A stretch of DNA of 64,000 nt from Nemophila menziesii (GCA_029959085.1 JARWIR010000027.1:4898001-4962000); one strand, 5' to 3'. Positions 48,566 to 62,850 are shown, numbered from the stretch's first letter. The notes: generated from the letters alone by a model not told the origin. A program made the numbers and translations.

Positions 48566-51500
48566 GGGCAACGCCCGATTAATTACACGTATAGTGAAAT
48601 TATTCTTAATTAATTACAATTTCAAGTAAATTCTCAATTAATTAAAAAATTGAAAGATTACCAAAATACCCATAAACCATTTAATTATTACTTTAATTAT
48701 ATATATCATTTAATTCTTATTATCATCATCATTTGATCCAATTGTCAAAATATGCGTATCAAAAAAACTATTAATAAAAAGGTACCTGGAATAAAACTAT
48801 TTATAAAAATGCCTCAACCCAAAATACCCCTACAAATAGTAATTTAAAAAGAGAATTTAGAAAAAAAACAAAATACCCATAAACAACTAATTTCTTCATA
48901 TTAGTGAAATAATAATCTAGTTTAGAGACACCACTTTAGGTGTATTATGTGCTTAGCTTAAGTGGTTTTCACAATTATTAGATAGTTTCTCTAGTCTTAC
49001 CTTGTTTTGGAGCTTTGTTACTTTAAGAGCATATTTCGGTGTAATAGTGTGTTAAATGTGAATCTTTTAGTTACAAGAATGATATTAGAAGCCAAGAATT
49101 GGCGAAGAAGTTGAAGAAAGAAGATCCAAGACAAATCAAGACTTAAAAAGGCAGAAGAAACTATTTTGGATAAAGCAAAAGCTATCAATAGTTGTTGGCC
49201 AGATTTGGAGTGTGTAGTATTTAAAATGCTACATAAAATCGATAGAGAATTTGAATAACCCCTTTTAAATCAAGAAAGGTCTTTGAATTACGGTCGTGTG
49301 GCCACTAGTTTCGAGTTATTTGGAAATGTAAGGAAAAAGTTGTGAATTTTACAAACTCTATATGTCAGGCAGTCCATTACCAAGGAAAATGGGTTTGAGC
49401 TGGAGTAGGGATATAAAACCTAATTCATGACCTAGATTTTGTCCCTACACCTATATGTACTTGTATTTCATACTATAAACATGTCTTTTCTTAGTCCCTA
49501 ATCATGAATACACTTAAAAATCATCAAAAGAAGTAAGTGACTTGTAGAAGAAGACAAGAAGGTGGAGAGTCACAAACTTCTCTTCTCTCTCCTTCCAATT
49601 AACCATTAGGGTAATATAAAGTAGATCTCTTTTTTAACCATTTTCGTAAGTTATTAAGTTTAGTTTTATTTCTTTTAGCATTATGAACTAATTTTTTCAT
49701 AACTTGGTTTGCAATATGTATAAATGTTGATTGTGATTGAATTTAATTGATTTGAGATTTTACTTTATAATTTTTTTTGTGCTTGCCTTTATTCCAACTC
49801 TAATCTTGATCACGTTAGGACTGTTCTTAGTAGTTTGATTATCACCATGTGGGGGATCCAATACAAACTATATTCCTAGTGCTTCGTACTATCAACCCAG
49901 TTAGTCAAGATTTTTAAGCTTGATAACCCACCGTTATCTTATATATATATATATATTCTTTCACCAACAAATAAGAAAAAAATATAACAAAATCAGTTAG
50001 CTCTTTTTTTTTTGCCGCTAAAGAAAACCTTTTTTGTAGTGTATAGCTAATAGACCGTTATGTTAAACTTTGAAGATTCATGATTTAGGTTTATTACATT
50101 CTTAATTGAAGATAAAATAATCATTTATCATTATAATCATACGTTAGAAATTCTTCAAAATTATTGCTTTCTAATATTGGACGCTTAAATTAAAATGATA
50201 CATAGAATTTAATTTAATTGTAATATAAATCTACATCAAGAAAATGTATGAACAATTTCGTGTTTGTTGATTTCCAGATTTTATTTTTATGTCTTTGTTG
50301 GTTAATGTTTTTCTCTAGTACATGTTGAATGCAAAAAAAGAAAAATATATCCTAGAATAGTACGATATAGTTGATTATGTAGCATTACTCTAGATGTGAA
50401 ATTTATCATTATCTATTCCAAATTCTAAATGTAAGTAATTGAGTGTGCGATTAGTGTCATGCTCAGAGAAAGGGCTATGTTTTGTTATGTAGTAGTACTA
50501 GTCTGCACAAAAATTTTGCTGTTCATTTCCAGAATTATTGGTAGCAAAAAGTGTTGGGTTAACGAGTACCTCAAGGTAAAAAAAAACTTTTATGTCCATC
50601 CTTACACAGGGACTTATCTATATGGTAGACTTCTTAATCCTTTCCAATCCTATGAGTATTTTTTTGTTTGTTCAAAATTTCGATTAGCACACTGACTCCA
50701 TCTGTTTTACAAACTATAATCCACCATCATGGTCCGAACTTATTATTTGTACTTTATATTTATCTTATATATATTCTTTCACAAAAAAAAAAGAGTCTAA
50801 CTAATTCAGTGAGCCCTGTTAAGTATATATTATAAATCAGATTTGTAAATAATGCTTGCTAAACATTGTATCTTGTATTGATATGAATATAAGTCCTCTT
50901 TTTTACCAAGTCACTATCACTCCAGATTATCCCTATTCTATAAGATTAAATAGAGGCATTAGGAACTCAAGATCAGTTAACATGCACAATCGGAAATAAT
51001 GTCCACTTAATGTTGAACAAGAAAGATAATGGAGTTAACATAAATTTAACTTGACAGGGTAGCAATTAGTAAAACGAAAGGATTGGTTATGTCGAATAAA
51101 ATCTTTTCAAAAATCTAGTTGATTCTCACGACTCTCGATATTCATTTGTGGTATACCACATTTCATATTGTAATATTTGATATGCCACAAGATTCAAATC
51201 ATCTTCACTCTCATGGTGTCTCAAATATGGATATATTTAATATACCTAGGCATGAGTGTCTTTTTATTTCGGTGACCTTTTTGAATAAAAGGAAACCTTA
51301 AAGTATGATGCCTCTATTAAGATGTATTTAGTAATATTTAAACTTATCGTAATTGTGCTAATTTGAATTAAACATAATTTAGTTTTTTGGTAAACTTTTG
51401 TGCAGAGAACTGCTTTTTCATCTTTTTTGTACAGTTAAGTTCAGTAAAATGAAAAGTACATTCGACCAAAATTTATGCACCACCTTTCAATATTGCAGTC

Positions 51501-52539
51501 ATTCAAACATTTAATTTAACATCAAAACCTAAGAAAAAATCACAAAACCACTACATCATATTCATTACCCAAAAAAAACACAAAAAATTTAAAAACCGAC
51601 AAATCTTTTTCATTAAACAATAAACAAACATAAAATCACAAAACCAGATTGACTTCAACTCAGATCTTCAAAGCACACTATTATATCTGCAGAATTAGAG
51701 AACATAAGCACATTAACACTCACAATTGATATTTGAAATGTTAATTAAGATTGCAGAAAGAGTAATAAAAACACTTGAAGACTGCACTCACATTAGCACC
51801 TTAACACTTTCGTGAACCAAAAAATGTGCAATAACAAAGAACCTTTTTTTTGGGTAAAAATCATAAAACACCTCAAAACTATATTTTCTCGTGGATAAAA
51901 GAACTGCACAAAAGTTATAAAAAAATAACCTTAAAACTGCACTTTACAGTTATTGATGTATTTTTCACAGAACCACCAGATCCGATAAACTTTATACCAA
52001 ATCATAACCAAAAATCCTAATTACAGTTGTACACAACTATTAAAAAAAATAGGTGCCACAACACACCATAAAATAATATTCAACCGTACCTAAATTACGT
52101 TCGAATTAAATTATATGGGACCACAAATAGGCTTGTTTTGTATGCAAATCTAATTGAAAAATCTAGTCGAGGAATATTTGTTCTAAAAAGGTGATGTCTT
52201 TAAAGAGAGAGATCCTAAAGGAGACAATAAGTCATGAAAATTAATTATATGAAAGGGTATAATAGTAAATTGGCATTATTTAGTTAACAACGGATGGAAA
52301 AAAACAAGTTTAAGGAGGTTTGAATTGTTTATTACATTGTATGTCCAAAATCACATACTAGAAAATAGTTAAAGGTTAGACTTAGGCCATCATAAGTTAA
52401 ACCTGAGTTGAGTGTCTCCAACTAAAGATTAGAAGCAGAGAATTATGCATGATGACTGACACAAAATTATTTAAAAAAAAGTGCACATACCTTGCGTACT
52501 ACCCGTTTAGACCTTCTATGAGTCTCTTGTTTATTTCTC
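48565..52539. other. AT-rich noncoding DNA, copy B
   Basis: Equivalent of 22987-26964. Substitutions cluster near 50,180-50,340. Confidence 0.45.
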
Positions 52540-52878
52540 TTAGCGCCCGCATTTGGATTTATACTTTTTTTCCACTTTCCAAATAACAAAGTTAGTTACA
52601 AGGGATCTGGTTGGCCACCAGAGGAGCAGTCTGTGCTGGGATGTGGTGGCCCACAGGAGCAGTCTGGGTAGGGATGTGGTGGCCCACATGAGCAGTATGT
52701 GTAGGGATGTGGTGGCCCACAGGAGCAGTAGGAGTAGTAGGCTGGGCCACAATTGGAGTTTGAAGGCTGGGTTGGGCTGGTAGGGGTGATACACCGGGCT
52801 TGGGCTTCGCTGATCGTTGAGCACATTGAGTCCGTTGTTGTCTTTAGTCGCCGCCGGTGGAACAAATTGTATTAGCAT
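52540..52878 (-). pseudogene. Proline-rich minisatellite fragment, copy B
   Basis: Same as 26965-27303; 33-bp units unchanged, so all three minus frames remain open. Confidence 0.4.
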
Positions 52879-53305
52879 ATAAAGTTTATCACAAAAAATA
52901 ACAATAGATCAAGAAATACATACATTTAAATTGAAATGAAATGTCCATCGATCTGAGACATAAAAGATAGTGAATCCACTTGTTTAAACTCGAAATTGGA
53001 AACTAAAGAAACATTATCAAAAAGGAGGAGAAATGATAAGAATATGAATCGATTGGAAGAGAATGAGATATCAAATGGTAATAAAATAGTGGCGGCCTAA
53101 GACCTTAATGATGAATTCCTATCTTTATAGTTAAAATGGACGGGTTAGGGTTAATGTTTACGTTTTTAAATTTATAGAAAAATAAATAAATACTTAATAT
53201 TACATTTTGTTTTAGAGAAACACAATATGTATATTGTTAATCATAAAAATAGTTATATTTCATATTTTGATTTTTTTTAAACTCTATAATTTGGAAAAAT
53301 CTTTC

Positions 53306-53404
53306 ATCCAATATTGGATGGTCACCTAATTAACCTAATGATATGTGTTTTGTTATTATAATTAATAGATATGCCATGAATATTGGACCATCCAATATAG
53401 GATG
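53306..53404. repeat. Inverted repeat around CATCCAATATTGGATGG
   Basis: CATCCAATATTGGATGGTC on the left pairs with ACCATCCAATATAGGATGG on the right across about 60 bp. It is probably a small MITE-like or hairpin-forming element; no clear target duplication was found. Confidence 0.55.
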
Positions 53405-53833
53405 GAAGTCTTGCCCCTATTAATTATATATTATCTAAAACAATTAATATTTATATACTTAAAAATTTATGTACATTTATATTTTGTGATCTACGTATAA
53501 ATTATTGGTCTTATTTTCAAAATAACCAAATAGTATAAACACATGAGTTATGTAACATATTAGTTAACTAAAACTTAAAAGAAACAAATTGAAAGAATAT
53601 CCTTTTACTTGGTTCGTGCATCAGTAAATTTATGCCCTTATTTTTTAGTAGATACAATCTACGGCTTTAACAAACTAACACTACAAAAAGTCTTGAGTTA
53701 ACCAACGAAATTGGGAATATTGTCGAAATGGTCCATCTAGATCAAAGCCTTCAACGAAGGGAGAATTTCCATTACAGCTAATTTCCTATTTGAAATCCCA
53801 TGGCTTGAGAATAAGATATATGCAGAATATATA

Positions 53834-54022
53834 TAAGTTTTCTACCTTGGATGAAGTATTATTGTTAATGGAGCCTAAAGGTACCGTAAAAGTAGAAGGA
53901 ACTAGAACCTGAACAAGAGATAGAACTGGAGCAGGAGGTGGAGCAGACGCTGGAGCTGGAGCTTGATTTGGACTGTGACTTTTTCGTTTCACAAAACTTT
54001 TACAACAGGGACAAAAACCCAA
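53834..54022 (-). pseudogene. Possible exon with proline/alanine-rich stretch, unidentified
   Basis: The minus-strand frame reads GFCPCCKSFVKRKSHSPNQ, APAPASAPPPAPVLSLVQVL, then VPLGSINNNTSSK followed by GTAGAA, a plausible splice donor at about 53846. The frame has no ATG start (it opens at TTG) and upstream frames are closed. The family is unknown; a chance low-complexity frame is possible. Downstream on the same strand, 53694-53790 has another protein-like stretch (GNSPFVEGFDLDGPFRQYSQ) after an AG. Confidence 0.3.
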
Positions 54023-55279
54023 ACTGATCTGATGGACTTGAATTCAAGTCCACCACCAAATTTGTGTCTTTACTATATCTGATGGAGAACTCAACTGATG
54101 GAGTATTATATTTCGACATATTTCCGCAGATCTTCTCTCTGGCACCGCTTTAAAAGCAAATGATATTTAATTTCCTCTCTTTCCCTTTCCAGCTACCAAA
54201 ATCACAAATCTACTTCAACAAGCAATATACGCCGCACAACTTTGATTTCTATAAAGGGTATATATATGTATGGGCCTTCAGTTGATTACCGTAGACCCTA
54301 GCTATAATAGGCTTTAAGATATTCGGTATCTCATATAACCGGCCCAATTAACCTCTATTAAATCTTAATTGCAAATTAGGACCTCGGAAAAAAAACATAA
54401 TAAATTCCTCTGACCACAATATAGTGAGGATATATTTGAAACCACAATATAGTGATGATATATTTCCAACAACCTACATTTTGTACATCTCAACCATGAG
54501 TAGCTGAACACTATGCACTCAATTAGTATCACATAATGTAAGGCTCGAGATACTTTTACATCTATTAATCAGTTACATAACTGCATTGTGTTAGTATATT
54601 AGTTGTCATGTATCTTCATTTAATAGCTATAACTAAAAACATAATTTATATACAAATATGCATTCAAGGCTAAATAAAATTCTATTTTAGCAACTCTCTT
54701 CTTCTCCATATTGAGTTTTAAAGAAACAACAAGATCATTGATTAACTTGTTGTCTTTCTTTTCATAAATTATAATCACCTTTTGTAGAATATCCTATAAT
54801 TTATTTTGCATTAGAAGAACATTAAGACTGGATACAGGGCAATAACTCACATTATTGCAAAATTTATGTGGTTAGCCTATCTTCTGAATTATCTCAAAGT
54901 GCCTCTTATCACTCCCTTCTTCTAGGTTTGGACTACTACTTTGTTAGATTTCACGTTGCTCCTTACATCTTTCAACCTTAGATACATACATACCACCCAA
55001 GATCAAGTGCCTTATCTTTATACTAAATGACTTAAAGCTACAGTTTTTGGTTACCTTATATGATGCAAACTTCCATAAAGTGAAGTGTTAAGGAGAATAC
55101 TAAACATACTTCTCCAGCAGTAATTTGTTAGTGTATGACTTCTTCTGTATATATTTAACAGTTGTAAATCATTTTTAACGATATACCATTATGATTGATA
55201 TGTATATAAACAACTATATATAAAAGCGGCAAATATAATATAATTACATTCCAACAACTCTCTAATCTCTCTCTCTCTT

Positions 55280-56481
55280 AAGGACATGGACGTCATTCTT
55301 CGACCTGTTATAGATGAGTTGGACGAGTTGTGGGATAAACGGATTCTTACGTATGATGCCCACAAGAAGGAAGAGTTTACGATGAAGGTTTGTTTGTTGT
55401 CTACGACTAATGATTTCCCCGCTAGGTCATACACTTCGGGATGGTTGGGTCAAGGCTACAAAGCTTGTCCAGAATGCATGGATTGTACTCCATCATTGAA
55501 TTTGAAGAAAGGAGTTGCTTACTTCGACATAGACGTTGGTTACCTACCGGGCATCGATTTAGAAGCGAAAGGGTTTTTTACAAGAAATCTGATTGTAGGG
55601 GCCCACCGAAGAAATATAGTCCTACCGATATTCAGACACAGTTAGATGGGCTTCCCATTGTGTTTCCCGGTAAACACAAGGATTTTGGGGGAATGATCGT
55701 GAGGAAAACTGGTCCACGTCTATTCAATTGGAAGAAAAAGAGTATCTTTTATCGTTTACCTTATTGGTCCAAAAATTTGTTGAAACATAACATTGATGTC
55801 ATGCATTGCGAGAAAAACGTGTGTGATGCTCTTCTCGGCACAATTATAGGTCTTGATGGGAAAGTTAACAAAGACAACGTGAAAGCGAGAATGGATCTTG
55901 AGAAAATGAACATCAGGAAATAATTGTGGTTGACATCGAGAGGCGGTAAACAAATACTGAATCGAGCTTATTATACGTTATCAATGGAAAAGCGGAAAGT
56001 GTTTCTTGACTGGTTGAAGGCACGGAAGTTTCCTGATGGCTTTGCATTGAGTTTGAGAAATAATGTTCAAAGTGACTTGGGCAAGATTATAGGAATGAAA
56101 TCTCACGACTGTCACGTGATGATGCAGTCTCTATTTGTGGCTAGTATCCCAGGGCTTTTCGAAGACAAAGCGATTAGTGATGCGATTATTGGGCTAGCTA
56201 ACGTGTTTAGAGTTGTGTGTAATAAAAATCTGAGTAGGAAAGAGTTAGAAAAGGGGAAGGTGAAAGTGGTTGAAGTTATGTGTAGATTGGAAATGATTTT
56301 GCCTCCCGCTTTTTTCGATATAATGATCCACCTAGTTATACACTTATACGACGAAGCTTTGTTAGGGGAACCGGTTCAGATGCGTTGGATGTACCCGTTT
56401 TAGCGGTATCTAAAGAAATTAAAGGAGTACATACGAAACCGGGCTAGGCCGGAGGGTTCAACCGCCGAAAATAGTAATTAA
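55280..56481 (+). pseudogene. CACTA transposase remnant, copy c
   Basis: Matches 277-1478 with a few percent divergence. It keeps the shared frameshift (near 55,514-55,524) and shared TAA (55921-55923), and adds its own stop (GAG to TAG at 56401-56403) just after WMYPF. It lacks the tnp2 N-terminal part because homology begins at 277. It retains CPECMD where copy a has YPECMG. The shared lesions mean the element was dead before the older duplication. Confidence 0.9.
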
Positions 56482-57038
56482 TCGTTGTGAGAAGGAGCTG
56501 TGTTTACTACACGTGTAAAAGTTTGGGATGGCGAAAATATTATGTTGTTTGAATAAAGGGTGATTGACTCGTTAGATCTTGGAGATTAACTTTATACGAA
56601 CATGTGATTAGATTTTTTTTCAAAAAGACTACCACTAAAATGGTAGCGATTTAAATCTGGCGGATTATTAAACCAAATTAATCCGCTTATGTAATTATGG
56701 TTAAATTCTTTAAAGTTAACCCATTGGGATTAGCCCACTGGTCAGGGCCTTGGTCATCACAATGACTCCGAGTCCAAAGTGGCTCTCCTATATAATTAAA
56801 AAAATCTTGATAGTTAAAATAGTTAGCTTATGGTTTAAGATTAAAAAAAAGAAAAACAAAAATTCACTTATATATAAAAAAATGTAATTCCATTTTACAT
56901 ATTAAAACCCATATTCTTATATATTTTAAATACCATCCTTCAAGGTCTATATTTTATTTTTATTTTTTAATATTCAAAACTCATTCTCAAGTCTCAACCC
57001 TCTACCAAACACAACATATTGATCATTGAGTATGTATG
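56482..57038. other. Noncoding flank, copy C
   Basis: Equivalent of 1479-2038; copy B lacks this stretch. Confidence 0.7.
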
Positions 57039-58089
57039 CATTTCTACTTTCTAATTACTATTTCTTTATTATTTTATTTTTGTTTTTAAACCACATATCT
57101 ACCTATAAGATAAATTTTCATTTTATGTCCAATAAAAAAGAAGATAAAATTTCTTTCTACAATGAAAAAATAAATAAATAAATAAATAAATTTGGGTTTT
57201 CAAATTTCTTCTTTTCTAACATTCCCCATTTACTTTTCAATATTATAAGAGTTTTGAGATCTTTGGATGATAGCTCTATTTAATTTTTTTATCAGGGTTC
57301 TTAATTCATACATTAACCTCAATGTGATTTTCTTGAAATAACGAATGCAACGGTATAAATTTTGTAAAATTTGGTCTTGAAAAAAATATATGATTTTTAT
57401 GAAGTGTTTAATGAATATTTAATGTTTTCGGCGGCTGGAGAAGTTAAATTTAAACTACGCCGACCAATAAGTAGCTAGCATAAGTGATGCTAACTGCTGG
57501 GCTATATGCGTTTTTAGTTATGTGTATTCTCGTTTTAAGATGATGGAAAATGATATATTTTTGGTGCCAGATTTACAAAAATTAAAAAAAATTAGCTAGT
57601 AGTATTGTAAGACAACAAATCTTTAATATGTGATTCGTTGGATCGTTTTATTTAAGTTTAAAAATTGCAATTTTGCGGCTAAGGTGATTCGTTGGTTGTC
57701 TTGAGACTTGGAGTATTTATCATTCTTAATTTTCGATTGTATTTGTACAGTAAATTTTTTGTTAAAAGAAATGCTTGTGTTTGCGACGTATTTATGACAA
57801 GATTCAAACACCCGTCTGATCTATGTTCCAAATCCGATTAACAACAAAATTTTATAATTCGTTCATGTTCACCATTGGTCCTATTAATTATATATTTATT
57901 TTTCTGACTATTTGGAATAGAAGAAAATATTTTGATAGTTAAAGGTTACCATGTTTACTTTTGTTCCGATAAAGATGAAAACCTTTATGATATACTTTCT
58001 ATAGGTTAATTAGTCTATCTTAAATGTATTTTATACATGACCTTGCCGATTAATATATTATTTTTATTCAATTCCAATTTATATATATA

Positions 58090-58116
58090 CTAGGTGTGAC
58101 ACGTGTGGAAAGACAC
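58090..58116 (-). mobile_element. Helitron-type 3' terminus, copy C
   Basis: As at 3048-3074, but one stem base is changed (GTGTGGAAAGACAC on the plus strand), weakening the hairpin. Confidence 0.55.
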
Positions 58117-58165
58117 TATAAAAATTAAGATAAATAAGGGAGAAGTTTAAATCTCTTATTTAATA

Positions 58166-58417
58166 CTACCTCAATTCCATAATAATAGTCTTTTTATCCA
58201 TAGTTATTTCAAAATATGTGTCACATTTGAAATTACAATGCACCATAAATAATCTTTTTCCTATTCTATCCTTTTTATAAAATATCTAATCAACTAAATA
58301 TCTTTCTTTAATAAGTAGGGAGATGTTGGTCATTTTAAATTAAATTCTTTCTAGTTTGTAGGTTCCTTAACATGTGTGAAAATGTCTAAAGAGACAATTA
58401 TTATGGAATGGATGTAG
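58166..58417. mobile_element. Stowaway-like MITE, copy C
   Basis: The same 252-bp element with TA on both sides, so its insertion predates the older duplication. TIRs have diverged slightly (CTACCTCAATTCC). Confidence 0.85.
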
Positions 58418-61336
58418 TATAAAAAAGTACACGGTATCAACTGCTATATGGGTCCCACATATTTTTCAACCACCTGTAGAAAAAAAACTAAAGTTAGATA
58501 ATTATGTGTGTAAACATGTTTTGTTTATAATTTAATATCACAATGAGTTTAACTAATAGAATCCTAAAGATAGTCTACCATTACCGATCTTGACAACATA
58601 GTTGATGACTTAGAGTTTGTGTGATAATTATATCTATATCTTTCAAATATAGAAGAATGTCAATAATGTTAAAAGTAACTTCAAAATAAAATTGATTATT
58701 TAACATGTTAATTTTAGTGATTTGTATGATATGGAGGGTTGATAAGGACAGAGGAGGCTATATGGGTTGGACAATTGCTCCTAGGGGTTGAGAAGAAAGG
58801 ATAAGAGGGAGCGGTTGTGTAGAGAACGAAGAAAAAAAGGATGGTTATGAGTTAAATAATGTGAGAGTAATTTTTAAATGGGATTGGGAGAGGTTCAAGG
58901 AGAGTTAGGGAGAATTTTGAGCTATTACTATGAATTAATTATGACATGTCTCGATAGAATTGTATCTAATTAACTTAAATTACATTTTTATAAACGGGTC
59001 TAAATTTCAAAATATAATTTTGAAAGACTTCTAAAAATTGAAATTTCAGATCAAGTACTCTCAAGTGATCAGTTACTTTATTTTTCATGTTCTATAAGAA
59101 CTCTTCTATGTACAAAAAGCAATATACCCTTCTCCCAAAGATAAAATCAAAGAGATCACCATTTTTTGCCAATGAAAATATCAATGAATTGGTATATCTT
59201 GGATAGTAATAAAATTACAATCCTAATACTTAGAAGTGAGTAACAATCGTAATCTCACGCAATACATATGTCATACTTCTCATAAGTAATGACAATATAT
59301 ATAATCCTATCAGTAACATTTTTTACTTTGAGTAATTAATATAGCACTAGCAAATGGTTAAATTATTCACAACATCAACTATCTAAACGATATTAAAAAT
59401 TATTTTCAACAGTTAATCAACAATTCTAATGAATATTATTATAATTTAGAAATACAATTACTAATTATCAACTTAACATAAATAGTGGTTCAGTAAATTT
59501 CTGTCACCAATACCAACTCCTCTTCTTCATTCATACATGTAAATATATACATCTTATGTATAATAAGAGTATCAAGAAAAAAGCTTGCTGGACAATTTCA
59601 AATATCACAGCCACCAACATTATCTCTTCTTTTTCATTCATACTTGTAAATATATACATCAAGAAAGAAGTTTGATGGACTATTTCAAATATCATAGCTA
59701 GCGTAAAAGAACTAATCCACGTACTGCTCATAATATTTTATTTTGACATGTGTATGCAAGGTCTGATTGTTACTAATATTATTAGTCCTCTTGTTAGCTT
59801 GCTTCAAGATGCCAAGTTTGAGATTAAAAGCGAAGCCGGTTGAGAAATCTCTAATGCAACATGATCAAATGAAGTAGGATTCTGATTGAAACCTAATTTA
59901 AAATATGAAATTTAAGGTAATATTAGTTTATTGATATGTTGTTGTGTGACCGTGTAAAGGATGTATCAAGTCTTTGTGCGATCTTCTGGTTTGTCCAATA
60001 CAATTTAAAATAAAATTGAATATATAAAGCTATATATAAAAAGCATGATTTATACATAAAATTATATGCAACCATAGTTCACGGTAGTTTATTTCAACCA
60101 GGAGCTATATGCAAAACACCCATCAAATCAAAGATTAAAAAGATAGAAGGTCTTTCAACAGTACTGTCGCGCCAAGATACAGGTTAGATCACATAATCCA
60201 CTTCCATTTATGCAATGAAATATCAGCATAGCTACGTGCATTCACGGTCACAACCATGTAAGCTTTAACTCAGGAACAGTGGAAATTTATCCCAACATTG
60301 GTCCAAGAAAAATTTATTGTAAGGATTGTTGTCTACAAACTTTACCAAGGTCCCGAGCAAAAAGACTTACGCATTGGACACAAAGGGTTCAATGGCTTGA
60401 TTTCTAATACTATTAGGTTTTTCTATAATCTTTAGCATCTTGAAATCACTTGCTGAATAATTACCATCCTTGTGAACTCGACCACTGCAAAAAAAACTCA
60501 TTTTTGCTCAACACTACACCTGCGATTGAAACAAAAAGTACAATTCAGTTTCAATTCTTTCGTGAATCTTTATATATTATACCATTAAAGTTCAAATCAA
60601 AGCTAAGTGAATATCAGCCAAATCTTAACGGATTTCAAGTCCTTTCTTTTTACCCTATTTAAATTCCACCACAGGTTTGTCTACTTCTGGTAAAGCCGAC
60701 ATAATCTACACAAAAGAGATGGGTACATGTTACAAAGACATGACATGAGCTCAATATAATATTTGGATATAATATTTTTCAAATACTTACACAGTCATAA
60801 GTATCAATATATCCTGTGTTTTAAGTTCACCTGATCGTTTGTGAATCCCATATTGCTTTGGTTTTCTGATGATTAAAGTGCATTTGCATCTTCAGACTCT
60901 ACCACCATAAGGGCTTGATTTTAAACATTTACAATCATACGAAGCCTCAAAACAAACAGAAGGGAGTAAATTTACACATAACATCATTGTTACATCATAG
61001 TTACATCATAACCAAAATAGGTAAACACATACATATCAGACAATCAAATTGTAACCCAAAGGTTGAGATATCTACAATTTCAGCAACTATATTCCTACTT
61101 TCATCCATTTACCTGAATTTACTAATTTTCATTCAACATGAAACAACTAATTACAACATCGATCCATGTGTGAGGCATAATATCTAAATATTTATTGCCC
61201 TGTTTCAAAGTAAAAATTATTATTATAAAACATTGCATTATCTATCACTACTAAGAGCAAATTTGCAATATTTTAGAATAATATTTGACTACACATCTAG
61301 ATTTATCAAGCAAAACATTAAAAAATACTACTAAAT
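58418..61336. other. AT-rich noncoding DNA, copy C
   Basis: Equivalent of 3376-6259 with substitutions and indels. It includes about 45 bp (59,066-59,112) not in copies A and B. No gene. Confidence 0.6.
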
Positions 61337-61364
61337 CAACATATATTAAAAGTAGGATAAAATG
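61337..61364. other. Near-empty site for the 2.86-kb insertion
   Basis: The 28 bp here replace 6260-9119 of copy A. The A/T at 61362-61363 coincides with the point where CTAG meets host T in copies A and B. Confidence 0.7.
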
Positions 61365-61985
61365 AAGATATGTTAAAAAATTGGACCTTTTTTCGACTTT
61401 CCATTTTCCTGCAGTATAATTGCCTAAAGCATAAGTTTACATAGAAAATAGAAAAGATTAATAAATAATTCTTTCTCATAATATAAAATTTACTTATGTC
61501 ATAGCCTTCATCATCACTAAGACAGACAAAACATTACAGGAGATGAAAGCCGAGAATTGCTGCTATTTCCTGCATCATTCATGTCTACAGATTACATTTA
61601 TGCTACCTTTTCTGGTTCAACTATTTTGGTCAATTCTTAAACAAAATAAGCTTAGAGAGGAAAATCATATACCCTGTAGTAATTACATAATTGCATCAAG
61701 ACTACTGTAGATGCCAATTAAGGTCCTTCTATAGTCTAACTTAAACAATTTCAACCAATATATAACTATTGTAGTATAGGACTTCAACATTAATGTAATA
61801 TTCATAATATAATATTCACCATTGACACAAATAAAAGTTGCTCAACTTCAAAATTCATATAACAATCTGCCAAAATCTCGCTAGAAGCCTTAGCAACCAA
61901 ATCTAATTATATAAATAAAATAACTTTTTCTTTGTGCAAACACCGTAAAGCGAAAAAAGATGGACCAATGTTGTAATTAAATCTC

Positions 61986-62470
61986 CACCAGTTGTGCCAA
62001 ATGGATATTTACTGCAAAACAATTCAAAAATTAGAGTATAAGACCAAATTGTTCAACAACAAATCATGGGACCCACAAAACTCTAGAAGAAAAAAAATTC
62101 TATTTTGATCCTGGAATATGATTTACTATTATTGTAAAGGGTTTTGATTCACCTTCAGTGTAGGATGAAGGGAGACGCAATTTGACCATAGCGGTTAAAT
62201 ACTCATCACCATAGCATATACACAACACATGGTAAGCGCAAACCAAAAGGACTAAAGACTTACGAATTGGTTGGTTTCTTGTGAAAATGATGCATTAGCG
62301 GGTTTTATTAGACCATTAACTGATATTTACTGCAAAACAATTCAGAAAACAGTGTAAGACAAAGTTGTTCATCTCCAGCAGTTGCACCAAATGGTTATTT
62401 ACTGCAAAATAATTCAAAAAATAAAATATAACACCAAATTGCTCACTCCAACAGTCACGCCAAATCATAG
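61986..62470 (+). repeat. Imperfect TTTACTGCAAAACAATTCAA repeats, copy C
   Basis: Equivalent of 9739-10340 but lacking an ~80-bp stretch (junction at about 62,187). Confidence 0.65.
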
Positions 62471-62640
62471 GACCCCACCCTCCCCATATGCTTTTCTCAG
62501 CGCATCACTTCTCATACGGTACATGACCATTGTCGAATTTGAATAAAAATATAATAAGTAATACTTAAATCAGATAATTCTGAAAAATTGTTAAAGTGGT
62601 GGAATTGGTTTAAAATTAAAATAAACTTTTTACCTTAATT

Positions 62641-62850
62641 TGGCATAGCGATGATGATGGTGGAGAATGGTCCCGGAGTGGTGGCGGTTTTTGTGTGCAG
62701 GAGGGGCTTGGTGGGAAGGTGAGTGTTTACCTTAATTTAGGTGCTTCCCGAGCCCCAAACCGGGTTGATGATTGTGAAGAATTGTCCTTGAGTGGCGACC
62801 ACGTTTACTTGTTCAGAAGAGCGGCTTGGTGCTGAGCGAAGAGATTTCTT
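62641..62850 (-). other. Leader-like segment, copy C
   Basis: Equivalent of 10500-10720, with minor changes. At 63,007-63,072 downstream there is a ~66-bp insertion rich in TA absent from A and B. Confidence 0.45.

Larger units (their letters stand above)
27628..53202 (+). repeat. 25.6-kb tandem duplication unit, copy B
   Basis: Head-to-tail second copy of 2039-27627, 25,575 bp long. Differences seen include an extra 8-bp ATTAAAAT-type unit near 36,830, a 22-bp deletion at about 44,180, small changes in TA and A runs, and scattered substitutions such as the codon change at 44,924. The right end is followed by sequence (TGTTTTAG...) absent from the end of copy A, which marks the original right flank. 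Confidence 0.97.
53208..55279. other. Sequence single-copy in this window between copies B and C
   Basis: Original right flank of the tandem unit. It holds an inverted repeat at 53306-53404 and a proline-rich minus frame at about 53834-54022. The rest (54060-55260) is AT-rich with nothing recognised and ends in a CT run (55259-55278). Confidence 0.7.
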
